Shown: positions 34,216 to 41,965 of the stretch, in pieces | Numbering within the stretch: the stretch's first letter is position 1 | Layout of the letters: the number at the start of each line of letters is the position of its first letter | DNA from: JBFHIZ01 sp041596215 | GTDB taxonomy: Bacteria > Bacillota > Clostridia > Lachnospirales > Lachnospiraceae | Assembly (NCBI GenBank): GCA_041596215.1 | Contig: JBFHIZ010000004.1 | Location: 1-64,000, forward strand | DNA length: 64,000 nt | Direction of reading: 5' to 3' | Notes under the pieces: generated by a model | Databases searched by the model: none | What the model was told of the DNA's origin: nothing | What the model saw: the letters and a program-made list of their open reading frames with translations, nothing else | Position numbers and translations under genes: made by a program

Positions 34216-36924
34216 ATGAAAATAATAAAAAAAGGATATTTCATATGTATTATTATAGGAATTATGTTGTGTACATGTACAATTCCTAAATTAGAGGTAG
34301 AGGCAGAAAATACCATGGATATAACCATTCATTATAAAAGATACGATGGGATTTATGAGAATTGGAGTGTGTGGATTTGGGCTGATGGAAAAGAAGGAAA
34401 TGCCTATGAATTTACGGAAGAAGATGAATATGGGAAAGTATGCAAAACAAGTATTGAAATAACAGATGATACGGAAAAAATTGGATTTCTTGTACGGTTG
34501 GGTGAGTGGGAAAAAAAAGACATTGAACAGGATCGATTTATTTCAATTACCGAGAAGCAAACTTCGGTAGAATTTTTTTTGTTAGAGGCGGATGAAAAAA
34601 TATATGAACAAGAATCTGAAGTGGATTTAACACCAAAGATTCAAAGTGCTACCTTTCCAAAAAACAAACAAATCGATTTTAAACTTACAAAACCTTATAA
34701 TAATGTGGATGAAACAGATACATCAAAAGTACAAGTGAGGGATCAAAATGGTGTAGAATATGAAATCTTAAAAGTTTGGTCAAAAGAAGCAGGGATGATT
34801 TCGGAGGGAACAATAGTAATGAAAGAGGAATTGGATTTAGCAAATACCTATACATTAGAAATGGAAGGCTATCTTGAAAAAGAAGTTTCTCTAGGAGCGG
34901 TATTTTCAAGCAGTGCATTTGAGGAACTTTATAATTACGAGGGAGAAGATTTAGGAGCTATCTATCAAGAGGAAGAAACTAATTTTTGTTTATGGGCACC
35001 TACAGCATCAAAAGTTGAGTTAAACCTTTATGAAGAAGGACTTGGAGGCAAGCAATTAGATAAATTGTCAATGCAAAAAGGAGAAAAAGGAATTTGGAGA
35101 TGTAGTGTTAGAGATGATTTGAAAAATGTGTATTATACCTATTCGGTTACGGTAGGAAAAACAACATCAGAAGCCGTTGATCCATATGCAAAGGCTGTCG
35201 GAGTAAATGGATTACGAGGTATGGTGGTAAACTTATCTGAGACAGACCCAGAGGGGTGGGAAGAGGATGAGAGGCCCAAATTAGCAAATGAAGTGGATGC
35301 AGTTATCTATGAATTACATATTCGAGATTTGGGAATGGATGATTCTTCGGGAATTGAACAGAAAGGTAAGTTTTTATCATTAACAGAAAAAGGGACGACA
35401 AATAAAGAGGGCTTTTCAACAGGCCTGGATCATATATTAGATTTAGGAGTTACGCACGTGCATTTACTTCCAATATTCGATTTTGCAACCATTGATGAAA
35501 CAAAATTAGATAGCGAGCAGTTTAACTGGGGGTATGACCCACAAAACTATAATGTGCCAGAAGGTTCCTATTCAACGGATCCATACCATGGAGAAGTAAG
35601 AATTCAAGAAATGAAAGAAATGATTTTAGAATTACATAAAAACGATCTTGCGGTAGTAATGGATGTTGTTTACAATCATACTGCAGCAACCAATGATTCC
35701 AATTTTAATCGGATCGTTCCAGATTACTACTATCGAAAAGATGGGGATACGTTTTCAAATGGTTCAGGATGTGGAAATGAAGTGGCATCAGATAGAGCAA
35801 TGGTAAGAAAATTTATTGTGGATTCAGTTGTATATTGGGCAAATGAATACCATATTGATGGATTTCGTTTTGATTTAATGGGACTGATGGATTTAGAAAC
35901 AATGAAGGAAATCAGAGAAGCATTGGATGAAATAAATCCTGATATCCTGCTCTATGGAGAAGGTTGGACGGCTGGTACATCAACGTTGTCGTCAGGAAGT
36001 GCAGCATTAAAAAGCAATATTTCAAAACTAGAGGGGATTGCTGTATTTAGTGATGACATACGAGATGGTATAAAAGGAAGTGTTTTTGAAGCAGGGGATA
36101 CAGGATATGTATCAGGGAAAAATGGATTGGTAGAGCAGATAAAGTTTGGCGTGGTAGGTGCAACCGAGCAAGAAAGTGTGGATTATAAAGATCACGCATG
36201 GGCAAGTGCACCAACGCAAACGATTAATTATGCTTCTGCACATGATAATTTATCTTTGTGGGATAAACTAGCGGTTTCTCAAGCTAATCGTTCCGAAGAG
36301 GATAGAAAGCGTATGAACCAATTATCGGCAGCGATTGTAATGACATCGCAAGGGATTCCGTTTTTTCAAGCGGGAGAAGAGTTCCTACGAACAAAACCAG
36401 ATGGAGAAGGTGGGTTTGACGAGAATAGTTATAAGTCCTCTGATGTAACAAATGCATTGAAGTGGAATGAAAAAACGAAAAATATGGATATCTATGAATA
36501 TTATCGAGGCTTGCTTGCATTTCGAAAAGAACATGCAGGATTGCGAATGCAAACGAAAGAAGAAATAGCAGAGCAATTACAGTTTTTAGAAACGGTACCA
36601 GAAAATGTAGTAGCTTATACAATAAGAGATACAATTCGCAGTCAGGGAGAAGAAATTCTTATTATTTATAATCCCAATGAAGAGGACGTGGAAATAGATC
36701 TTCCAAGTGGAGTATGGGATGTCTATGTAAATAATGAACAAGCTGGAACAAAACGAATAGAAACGATTTCGGATGCAAGCATTACCGTAGAAAGAATTTC
36801 GGCAATGTGTCTTGTAAAGAAAAAATCAGTTGTTAAACGAATTTTTGTTTATGGAATTTTAGGAGTCGTATGCACAGCGTTTGGTGTACGGTATATGATA
36901 AAACGTAAGAAAAAAAGAAAATAA
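34216..36924 (+). CDS. Secreted, membrane-tethered type I pullulanase (GH13)
   Basis: A 902-residue debranching enzyme. An N-terminal Sec signal (about residues 1-30) is followed by a CBM41-like starch-binding stretch (ITIHYKRYDGIYENWSVWIW), linker domains, a CBM48-like domain (near residue 255, FCLWAPTASKVELNLYEEG) and the catalytic barrel. The pullulanase signature is YNVPEGSYSTDP. The carboxylates are Asp553 (GFRFDLMG), Glu582 (YGEGWTAG) and Asp677 (SAHDNLS). The extreme C-terminus is a hydrophobic helix and KKKRK tail, so the protein should stay anchored at the cell surface. It would cut alpha-1,6 branches in starch or glycogen outside the cell, feeding the symporter and phosphorylase genes. 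Confidence 0.93.
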   Translation: MKIIKKGYFICIIIGIMLCTCTIPKLEVEAENTMDITIHYKRYDGIYENWSVWIWADGKEGNAYEFTEEDEYGKVCKTSIEITDDTEKIGFLVRLGEWEKKDIEQDRFISITEKQTSVEFFLLEADEKIYEQESEVDLTPKIQSATFPKNKQIDFKLTKPYNNVDETDTSKVQVRDQNGVEYEILKVWSKEAGMISEGTIVMKEELDLANTYTLEMEGYLEKEVSLGAVFSSSAFEELYNYEGEDLGAIYQEEETNFCLWAPTASKVELNLYEEGLGGKQLDKLSMQKGEKGIWRCSVRDDLKNVYYTYSVTVGKTTSEAVDPYAKAVGVNGLRGMVVNLSETDPEGWEEDERPKLANEVDAVIYELHIRDLGMDDSSGIEQKGKFLSLTEKGTTNKEGFSTGLDHILDLGVTHVHLLPIFDFATIDETKLDSEQFNWGYDPQNYNVPEGSYSTDPYHGEVRIQEMKEMILELHKNDLAVVMDVVYNHTAATNDSNFNRIVPDYYYRKDGDTFSNGSGCGNEVASDRAMVRKFIVDSVVYWANEYHIDGFRFDLMGLMDLETMKEIREALDEINPDILLYGEGWTAGTSTLSSGSAALKSNISKLEGIAVFSDDIRDGIKGSVFEAGDTGYVSGKNGLVEQIKFGVVGATEQESVDYKDHAWASAPTQTINYASAHDNLSLWDKLAVSQANRSEEDRKRMNQLSAAIVMTSQGIPFFQAGEEFLRTKPDGEGGFDENSYKSSDVTNALKWNEKTKNMDIYEYYRGLLAFRKEHAGLRMQTKEEIAEQLQFLETVPENVVAYTIRDTIRSQGEEILIIYNPNEEDVEIDLPSGVWDVYVNNEQAGTKRIETISDASITVERISAMCLVKKKSVVKRIFVYGILGVVCTAFGVRYMIKRKKKRK

Positions 36925-36930
36925 CATTTC

Positions 36931-36959
36931 TTGTTTTCGTCATTTGAATGTGTTAAAAT
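36931..36959 (+). promoter_or_regulatory. Promoter of the HPt gene
   Basis: -35 TTGTTT and -10 TAAAAT with a 17-bp spacer. It is followed immediately by the palindrome at 36960-36975. Confidence 0.5.
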
Positions 36960-36975
36960 TCCCTTATATAAGGGA
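36960..36975. promoter_or_regulatory. Palindrome at the HPt transcription start
   Basis: TCCCTTATATAAGGGA is a perfect 16-bp palindrome placed right after the -10 element, where a repressor site or start-proximal hairpin would act. Regulator unknown. Confidence 0.45.
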
Positions 36976-37002
36976 GATAAACACATAAGAACGGAGGCAT
37001 AA

Positions 37003-37380
37003 ATGATTGAAATGCAGAAAGTAAATCAGTTGTTAGCAGAATTAGGGGCATGGGGATGTGATGTGAATGCGGCAATGGACCGGTTGCTAGATGATAAAGA
37101 GATTTTTACAAGATTTTTATATCAATTTAAAGAAGATGAAAAATTTGTTGAATTAGAACAAGCGATACAAGATAATAATAAAAAAGAAGCGTTTGAGTGT
37201 GCACATGCATTAAAAGGTGTTGCGGGGAATTTATCGCTAAATCCTTTATATGAGAGTATTTCACTTCTTGTGGAGGCTTTGCGAAATGATGAGAACGAAA
37301 AACTTGAAATGTTATTAAAGAGCGTATTAGAAAAGAAAAAAGAATTATGTACGATTACAAATAGAGCAGGTTTAATTTAA
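37003..37380 (+). CDS. HPt-domain phosphotransfer protein
   Basis: A 125-residue stand-alone histidine phosphotransfer protein. The phospho-accepting His68 lies in CAHALKGVAGNLS, the classic HPt motif, within a four-helix bundle; an extra N-terminal helix precedes it. It would relay phosphate between a hybrid histidine kinase and a response regulator, but neither is encoded nearby, so it is an orphan relay. RBS GGAGG. The DUF4250 gene follows after 24 bp. Confidence 0.88.
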   Translation: MIEMQKVNQLLAELGAWGCDVNAAMDRLLDDKEIFTRFLYQFKEDEKFVELEQAIQDNNKKEAFECAHALKGVAGNLSLNPLYESISLLVEALRNDENEKLEMLLKSVLEKKKELCTITNRAGLI

Positions 37381-37404
37381 AAAACTTGTGTAAGGATGGG
37401 CAGC

Positions 37405-37617
37405 ATGTCGAATAAACTGTCTGTTTTTATGAAAGGATTGGAAATGATACCAAAAGACCCCGTTATTTTATTAGGATATATCAATACAAAATTAAGAGAT
37501 CAATATGAGAATTTAGATGCACTATGTGATGATTTAGCATGTAGTCGGATAGAAATAGAAACGAAATTAGAAACAATTGACTATCGATATCTTGAAAAGG
37601 AAAATCAATTTCGATAA
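37405..37617 (+). CDS. DUF4250 family protein
   Basis: A 70-residue protein of DUF4250, a small family common in Lachnospiraceae with no known function. The core reads GLEMIPKDPVILLGYINTKL, then a Leu/Asp-rich helix that may form a small helix-turn-helix-like fold. I chose the second ATG (37405), 8 bases after AAGGA; the first ATG (37396) is too close to that site. It is followed by rarA after only 10 bp. Confidence 0.75.
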   Translation: MSNKLSVFMKGLEMIPKDPVILLGYINTKLRDQYENLDALCDDLACSRIEIETKLETIDYRYLEKENQFR

Positions 37618-37627
37618 AGGAGAAATC

Positions 37628-38965
37628 ATGGATTTGTTCGAATATAGTAGACAACAAAATGCAGAAAAAGAATCTCCGCTTGCCGCAAGATTACGCCCAA
37701 AAACATTGGAAGAGATTGTTGGACAAAAACATATACTTGGACAAAATAAATTATTATATCGTGCGATTAAAGCAGACAAAATAAAATCATTAATTTTTTA
37801 TGGACCACCAGGAACTGGAAAAACGACAATTGCAAAAGTTATTGCAAATACAACAAGTTCATATTTTACGCAGATTAATGCCACAATTTCAGGGAAAAAA
37901 GATATGGCAGAAGTCGTTGAAACGGCAAAAACTAAGTTAGCAATGTATCAAAAAAAAACAATTTTATTTATCGATGAAATACATCGGTTTAATAAAGCAC
38001 AACAGGATTTCTTGCTCCCTTATGTGGAAGATGGAACGATTGTATTAATTGGTGCTACGACAGAAAATCCATATTTTGAAGTGAATGCAGCATTATTATC
38101 GCGTTCTACAATTTTTGAGTTAAAAGCGTTAGCACGTGAGGATATTGTAGAACTTCTTAAACGTGCAGTAACAAATGCAGAAAAGGGATTTGGAGCTTAT
38201 CATGCAGAAATTACGGATGAAGCTGCAGATTTTATGGCAGAAATGAGTGGAGGAGATGCTCGCAACGCACTTAATGCAATTGAAATTGGAATTTTAACGA
38301 CACCTAGAAGCCCGGATGGAAAGATACATATTACACTAGATGTTGCTTCTGAGTGTATTCAAAGAAAAGTTTTACGTTATGATAAAACTGGAGATAATCA
38401 CTATGATACAATTTCCGCATTCATAAAAAGTATGCGGGGGTCAGACCCGAATGCTACTTTGTATTATTTAGCAAAAATGTTGAAAGCAGGAGAAAGTGTG
38501 ACTTTTATCGCAAGACGAATTATGATTTGTGCATCTGAAGATGTTGGAAATGCAGATCCGAATGCATTAATCATCGCGACGAATGCGTCTTTGGCAGTGG
38601 AACGAATTGGCATGCCAGAAGCACAAATTGTATTATCACAGGCAGCCAGCTATATAGCATGTGCACCTAAAAGCAACGCAGCTTTGGGTATTTTTCAGGC
38701 AATGCAAAAAGTAGAAATGACCGGTGAATTGCCAATACCATCACACTTAAAAGATGCACATTATAAAGGAGCACAGAAATTAGGACATGGAGGTGGTTAT
38801 TTGTACCCACATGATTTTGATAATAATTATGTAAAACAAGAATACCTCCCTTATGAGTTAAATGGAAAAGAATTTTATAAACCAAGTGGAAATGGTTATG
38901 AAAAGACAATTCAAGAGCATATGAAAAAGATCAAGAAGGAAGAAAAAAAACAACAGCAGGAATAG
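37628..38965 (+). CDS. rarA: Replication-associated recombination protein A (RarA/MgsA)
   Basis: A 445-residue AAA+ ATPase of the RarA/MgsA/WRNIP1 family, related to clamp loaders, which acts at stalled replication forks. Walker A is GPPGTGKT at 59-66 and Walker B ILFIDEIHRFNK. The sensor region IGATTENPYFEVN and the C-terminal tetramerisation domain (QKLGHGGGYLYPHDF) are present. The ATG at 37628 follows AAAGGAG by 5 bases; an in-frame ATG at 37577 inside the DUF4250 gene is not favoured. A terminator overlaps the stop codon. Confidence 0.94.
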   Translation: MDLFEYSRQQNAEKESPLAARLRPKTLEEIVGQKHILGQNKLLYRAIKADKIKSLIFYGPPGTGKTTIAKVIANTTSSYFTQINATISGKKDMAEVVETAKTKLAMYQKKTILFIDEIHRFNKAQQDFLLPYVEDGTIVLIGATTENPYFEVNAALLSRSTIFELKALAREDIVELLKRAVTNAEKGFGAYHAEITDEAADFMAEMSGGDARNALNAIEIGILTTPRSPDGKIHITLDVASECIQRKVLRYDKTGDNHYDTISAFIKSMRGSDPNATLYYLAKMLKAGESVTFIARRIMICASEDVGNADPNALIIATNASLAVERIGMPEAQIVLSQAASYIACAPKSNAALGIFQAMQKVEMTGELPIPSHLKDAHYKGAQKLGHGGGYLYPHDFDNNYVKQEYLPYELNGKEFYKPSGNGYEKTIQEHMKKIKKEEKKQQQE

Positions 38966-38976
38966 CTGTTGTTTTT
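38950..38976. terminator. Bidirectional terminator between rarA and DUF4364
   Basis: Stem ACAACAGC/GCTGTTGT around a 7-base loop. T5 follows on the plus strand and an eight-A run (T-tract of the minus strand) precedes it, so it can serve both convergent genes. It includes the rarA stop codon. Confidence 0.78.
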
Positions 38977-38984
38977 CGATTTTA

Positions 38985-39500
38985 TTAAAATAATTGTTGT
39001 GCAATATATTTGTAAAGAGATTCATTTTTTTCTGCCCAATTTTCACAAATGGAAATGGCAAGGGCTTCTGTTGGAACACCCAGTTTTAGGTCAATAAGTG
39101 TTTGATTTTTTTCTTTAGCGACTAGATTTGCTTCATAGTTTCCGTCCGTAGTTTTGTAGTAATTGGATAATATGGAAATCTCGTTTTTTAATTCGATAGA
39201 ATTTTCTTCAAGAAAAGTATGGATTTCTTCTTTAATTGCATTGGGAATTCGATTTCCAAAAAAAGAAAGTGTATTTTCTCCATCCTCGGTTAGACTAATT
39301 AGTGTACGATTTCCAATGGTTTTTGATGATATCAAATTGGATTCTACGAGACTTATTATAACTTGTTGTAATGTAAGAAAATCTGTATATTCTTTATCTA
39401 AAATAAAATTTCCAAGCTGAGAATTTGTCATTGGAAAATTTGCTTTATTTAAAAGATATAATACAATTAATTTGTAAAGTGTTGCTGGTTCTTGTGTCAT
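38985..39500 (-). CDS. DUF4364 family protein
   Basis: A 171-residue protein of DUF4364, a clostridial family of unknown function. The N-terminal 80 residues look like a winged helix (LYKLIVLYLLNKANFPMTNS, and LTEDGENTL as a wing). The C-terminal half is a mixed fold with LIDLKLGVPTEALAISICENW. A DNA-binding regulator is possible. The ATG at 39500 follows GGAGGGAACT; an in-frame upstream ATG has no site. It is divergent from padR. Confidence 0.78.
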   Translation of the reverse strand: MTQEPATLYKLIVLYLLNKANFPMTNSQLGNFILDKEYTDFLTLQQVIISLVESNLISSKTIGNRTLISLTEDGENTLSFFGNRIPNAIKEEIHTFLEENSIELKNEISILSNYYKTTDGNYEANLVAKEKNQTLIDLKLGVPTEALAISICENWAEKNESLYKYIAQQLF

Positions 39501-39595
39501 AGTTCCCTCCAATAAACGTATGTAATGCTTATCAATCTACTAACCTTTATCATATAGGAAAGTGGAAATTTTTACAAGGAAATTTGTTTTGATTA

Positions 39596-39624
39596 TTGAC
39601 AAGTGATATTATATGGAGTATAGT
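39596..39624 (+). promoter_or_regulatory. Promoter of the padR operon
   Basis: -35 TTGACA and -10 TATAGT with a 17-bp spacer, identical in both boxes to the feoAB promoter. Confidence 0.75.
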
Positions 39625-39632
39625 ATTGAAAT

Positions 39633-39665
39633 AAAACAATATTATATTTCGTATAATATTGTTTT
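39633..39665. promoter_or_regulatory. 14-bp perfect dyad in the padR leader, probable operator
   Basis: Arms AAAACAATATTATA and TATAATATTGTTTT are perfectly complementary around five bases. The dyad starts 8 bp after the -10 box, so it covers the start site. A dimeric regulator bound here would block transcription; autorepression by the PadR protein encoded next is the simplest reading. Confidence 0.65.
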
Positions 39666-39719
39666 GAAAAAGGTTATAGGAACCGAAAAACCTAAATCGA
39701 AAGAAAAAGGAGAAAAAGC

Positions 39720-40043
39720 ATGGTATTTAATACAGGATCGGCACTACTAGATGCAATTGTTCTTGCTGTTGTTTCGATAGAAGAAGAAGGAACGTATGGT
39801 TATAAAATTACACAGGATGTTCGAAAAGCGATCGATTTATCTGAATCCACGCTATATCCAGTGCTAAGAAGGTTGCAAAAAGATGAATTTCTAAATGTGT
39901 ATGATAAAGAATGCGCTGGTAGAAATCGTAGGTATTATAAAATAACAAAAAAAGGAAAACAGAAATTGGATGAATATAGAGCAGAATGGAAAGCATATTC
40001 AATGAAAGTATCCGAATTATTTGAGGGAGGAAAAGGAAGATGA
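39720..40043 (+). CDS. PadR-family transcriptional regulator
   Basis: A 107-residue PadR-family winged-helix regulator (short, subfamily 2 type). The core ILAVVSIEEEGTYGYKI-like stretch is followed by the recognition region LSESTLYPVLRRLQKDEFL and the wing RRYYKITKKGKQKL. A short C-terminal dimer helix completes it. It is the first gene of a PadR-DUF1700-DUF4097 operon and overlaps the next gene by 4 bp (ATGA). A dyad just downstream of its promoter is the probable autoregulatory site. PadR proteins of this kind often respond to envelope-active compounds; the ligand here is unknown. Confidence 0.93.
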   Translation: MVFNTGSALLDAIVLAVVSIEEEGTYGYKITQDVRKAIDLSESTLYPVLRRLQKDEFLNVYDKECAGRNRRYYKITKKGKQKLDEYRAEWKAYSMKVSELFEGGKGR

Positions 40044-40783
40044 AGAAACAAGAATTCATGGAACAGTTAGAGGTGTTACTTTCCACAATACCTCAAATGG
40101 AAAGAGAAGAAGCACTTCGTTATTATTCGAACTATTTTGATGATGCTGGGGAAGAAATGGAAGAAGAAGTTATAAAAGAATTGGGAACGCCAGAAAAAGT
40201 TGCTAAGATTATTTTTGATGAAATCGGACAAGTACAAAGTGCAAGTGTTTTAGCGATGAATACTGAAGTGGTCAATGAAAATAATATAGTTGTAAATGAA
40301 AATCAAAGAACAGAAACTGAAAAAAGTACCGAAAACACCCACTCCACAGTAGATAAAAAGAATTTGATAAATGAAAAAAAAGAGAATAGAAATAGAGAAA
40401 GTGAATGTTCAAAAAAGAAAATGAATAAGGGAAGAAAAATCTTTATGATTTGTACTTCTATTATATGGGCACCAATTCTATTTGTTATCTGGATTATTTT
40501 ACTGACGTTACTTGTTACAGCGGCTATTGTTACGTTTGCACTTGTAATCACAATGATAAGTTGCCTCGTTGTAGGGGTAGCGGTAATTGTTGAAGGTGTT
40601 CTTCATCTGTTTCTTTTTCCAGCATATGGATTATGTGCGATTGGTGCAGGATTTGCATGCATATCAATTTCTATTTTAATATTGATTTTGATAATTTTGC
40701 TATTTAAAATAGTAATCCCTACGATATTTCGAATTTTTGTAAAAAGTTACACGGTACCCTTTCAAACAAAGGAGGAAAAATAA
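40040..40783 (+). CDS. DUF1700 (HAAS-domain) membrane protein
   Basis: A 247-residue protein. The N-terminal 65 residues are the alpha-helical HAAS/DUF1700 domain (LEVLLSTIPQMEREEALRYY, then KELGTPEKVAKII). A charged linker follows, then three or four hydrophobic helices (about residues 130-240). It is co-encoded with a PadR regulator and a DUF4097 protein, the standard partner set in Firmicutes, where the trio is thought to be an envelope stress sensor. It overlaps padR by 4 bp and abuts the DUF4097 gene with no spacer. Exact function unknown. Confidence 0.88.
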   Translation: MKKQEFMEQLEVLLSTIPQMEREEALRYYSNYFDDAGEEMEEEVIKELGTPEKVAKIIFDEIGQVQSASVLAMNTEVVNENNIVVNENQRTETEKSTENTHSTVDKKNLINEKKENRNRESECSKKKMNKGRKIFMICTSIIWAPILFVIWIILLTLLVTAAIVTFALVITMISCLVVGVAVIVEGVLHLFLFPAYGLCAIGAGFACISISILILILIILLFKIVIPTIFRIFVKSYTVPFQTKEEK

Positions 40784-41788
40784 ATGAAAAAGTTTATAAA
40801 AATAGCAATGATAGTTGCCGCTTGTTTTATGTTTTTAGCCATCTTTTTTGTTGGGGTAGGCTTTGCAATGGGGGGCTCTAATATAACCAATGAACTAGCG
40901 CAAGGAATGAGCAAAAGTCTTTTTAATATGGATAAATTTCATTGGAATGACGCAACTGCTTTAGATGAGGCAGAGGATATAGGAGAGATTACGTTTGATG
41001 ATTGGACAGATAGTTCGATTATAATATATGATGGAAATCTTGAGCAGACAGAAATTGCATCAAAAGATGAGATTCATAATATTGTTTGTAAAATCGCAGC
41101 CTGTGAATTTAATATTCTAGAGAGCAATGATAATATGTTTCGAATTGAAAGTACTACATTTGGACAATTTCGCTGTTATCAAGAAGGTAACACGATTTAT
41201 TTTGAAGGAGTAAATGATCGAAGACTTCTAAAAAATGTAACAGGAAGCATTACCTTATATATTCCGAAAGAAATGGAGTTAGACCGTTTGGAATTGCATG
41301 CGGGTGCTTGTGATTTATATATTGAATCGATACAAGCAAAGGATGTAGAAATTGAAATTGGAGCTGGAAAAGTTCAGATAGATGATATTATGGCCAGCGA
41401 TACTATTATTAATCTAGGAGCTGGTGAGATGATAATTGATTCGATGACGACCGATACCTACCTTGCTCAAATTGGTGCGGGTGAAATTTTAACTCGAGAA
41501 TTATTGGCAGACTACGTAGAACTTAATGTGGGAGCAGGAAACGCAACTTTTCGAAAAATGAAAGCAAATAAGATATCGGTAACTTGCGCTATGGGTAATA
41601 TAGAAATGATGATTGATGGTGTGGAAACGGAATATAGTTATTCTGCAAAATGCATTGCTGGTAATGTTGAAATTGGTAGAAATGGTGGTATGATTCTAGG
41701 CGTAGCAACACATGAAGGTACATCAAGTGATAAAAAAATCATAGCAGATTGTGCTATGGGCAATATAGAAATTTTATTTCAAGAATAA
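40784..41788 (+). CDS. DUF4097-family membrane-anchored protein
   Basis: A 334-residue protein. One N-terminal membrane helix (about residues 6-30) is followed by an external beta-helix-like DUF4097 domain. Its repeats are visible as recurring Gly-Ala-Gly turns: ELHAGACDLYIE, EIGAGKVQIDD, NLGAGEMIIDS, QIGAGEILTRE and NVGAGNATFRK. This spacing fits a right-handed parallel beta-helix with about 18-20 residues per rung. It is the last gene of the padR operon. It probably sits on the outer face of the membrane as the sensor or structural arm of the system. Confidence 0.87.
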   Translation: MKKFIKIAMIVAACFMFLAIFFVGVGFAMGGSNITNELAQGMSKSLFNMDKFHWNDATALDEAEDIGEITFDDWTDSSIIIYDGNLEQTEIASKDEIHNIVCKIAACEFNILESNDNMFRIESTTFGQFRCYQEGNTIYFEGVNDRRLLKNVTGSITLYIPKEMELDRLELHAGACDLYIESIQAKDVEIEIGAGKVQIDDIMASDTIINLGAGEMIIDSMTTDTYLAQIGAGEILTRELLADYVELNVGAGNATFRKMKANKISVTCAMGNIEMMIDGVETEYSYSAKCIAGNVEIGRNGGMILGVATHEGTSSDKKIIADCAMGNIEILFQE

Positions 41789-41817
41789 AAGATAAGACCA
41801 ATTTTATCGTAAGAAAC

Positions 41818-41856
41818 CAACAAATCCGTGACAAGTTCACGGATTTGTTGTATAAT
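41818..41856 (+). promoter_or_regulatory. rho promoter with a 13-bp dyad in the spacer
   Basis: -35 GTGACA (41828-41833) and -10 TATAAT (41851-41856) with a 17-bp spacer. The arms CAACAAATCCGTG (41818-41830) and CACGGATTTGTTG (41838-41850) are perfectly complementary around seven bases. The dyad overlaps the -35 and ends exactly at the -10. It may be a repressor site, or a weak terminator of the preceding operon that shares the promoter (no T-tract). Confidence 0.55.
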
Positions 41857-41965
41857 AAAAATCTGAAATAAACAATTCATTAACATTCGTTAAGCGTTCC
41901 CAACTTTGGTAATAAAAAATCGTTTATAGGATTTCGTATAATAAAATAATATAATTGGAGGATTT

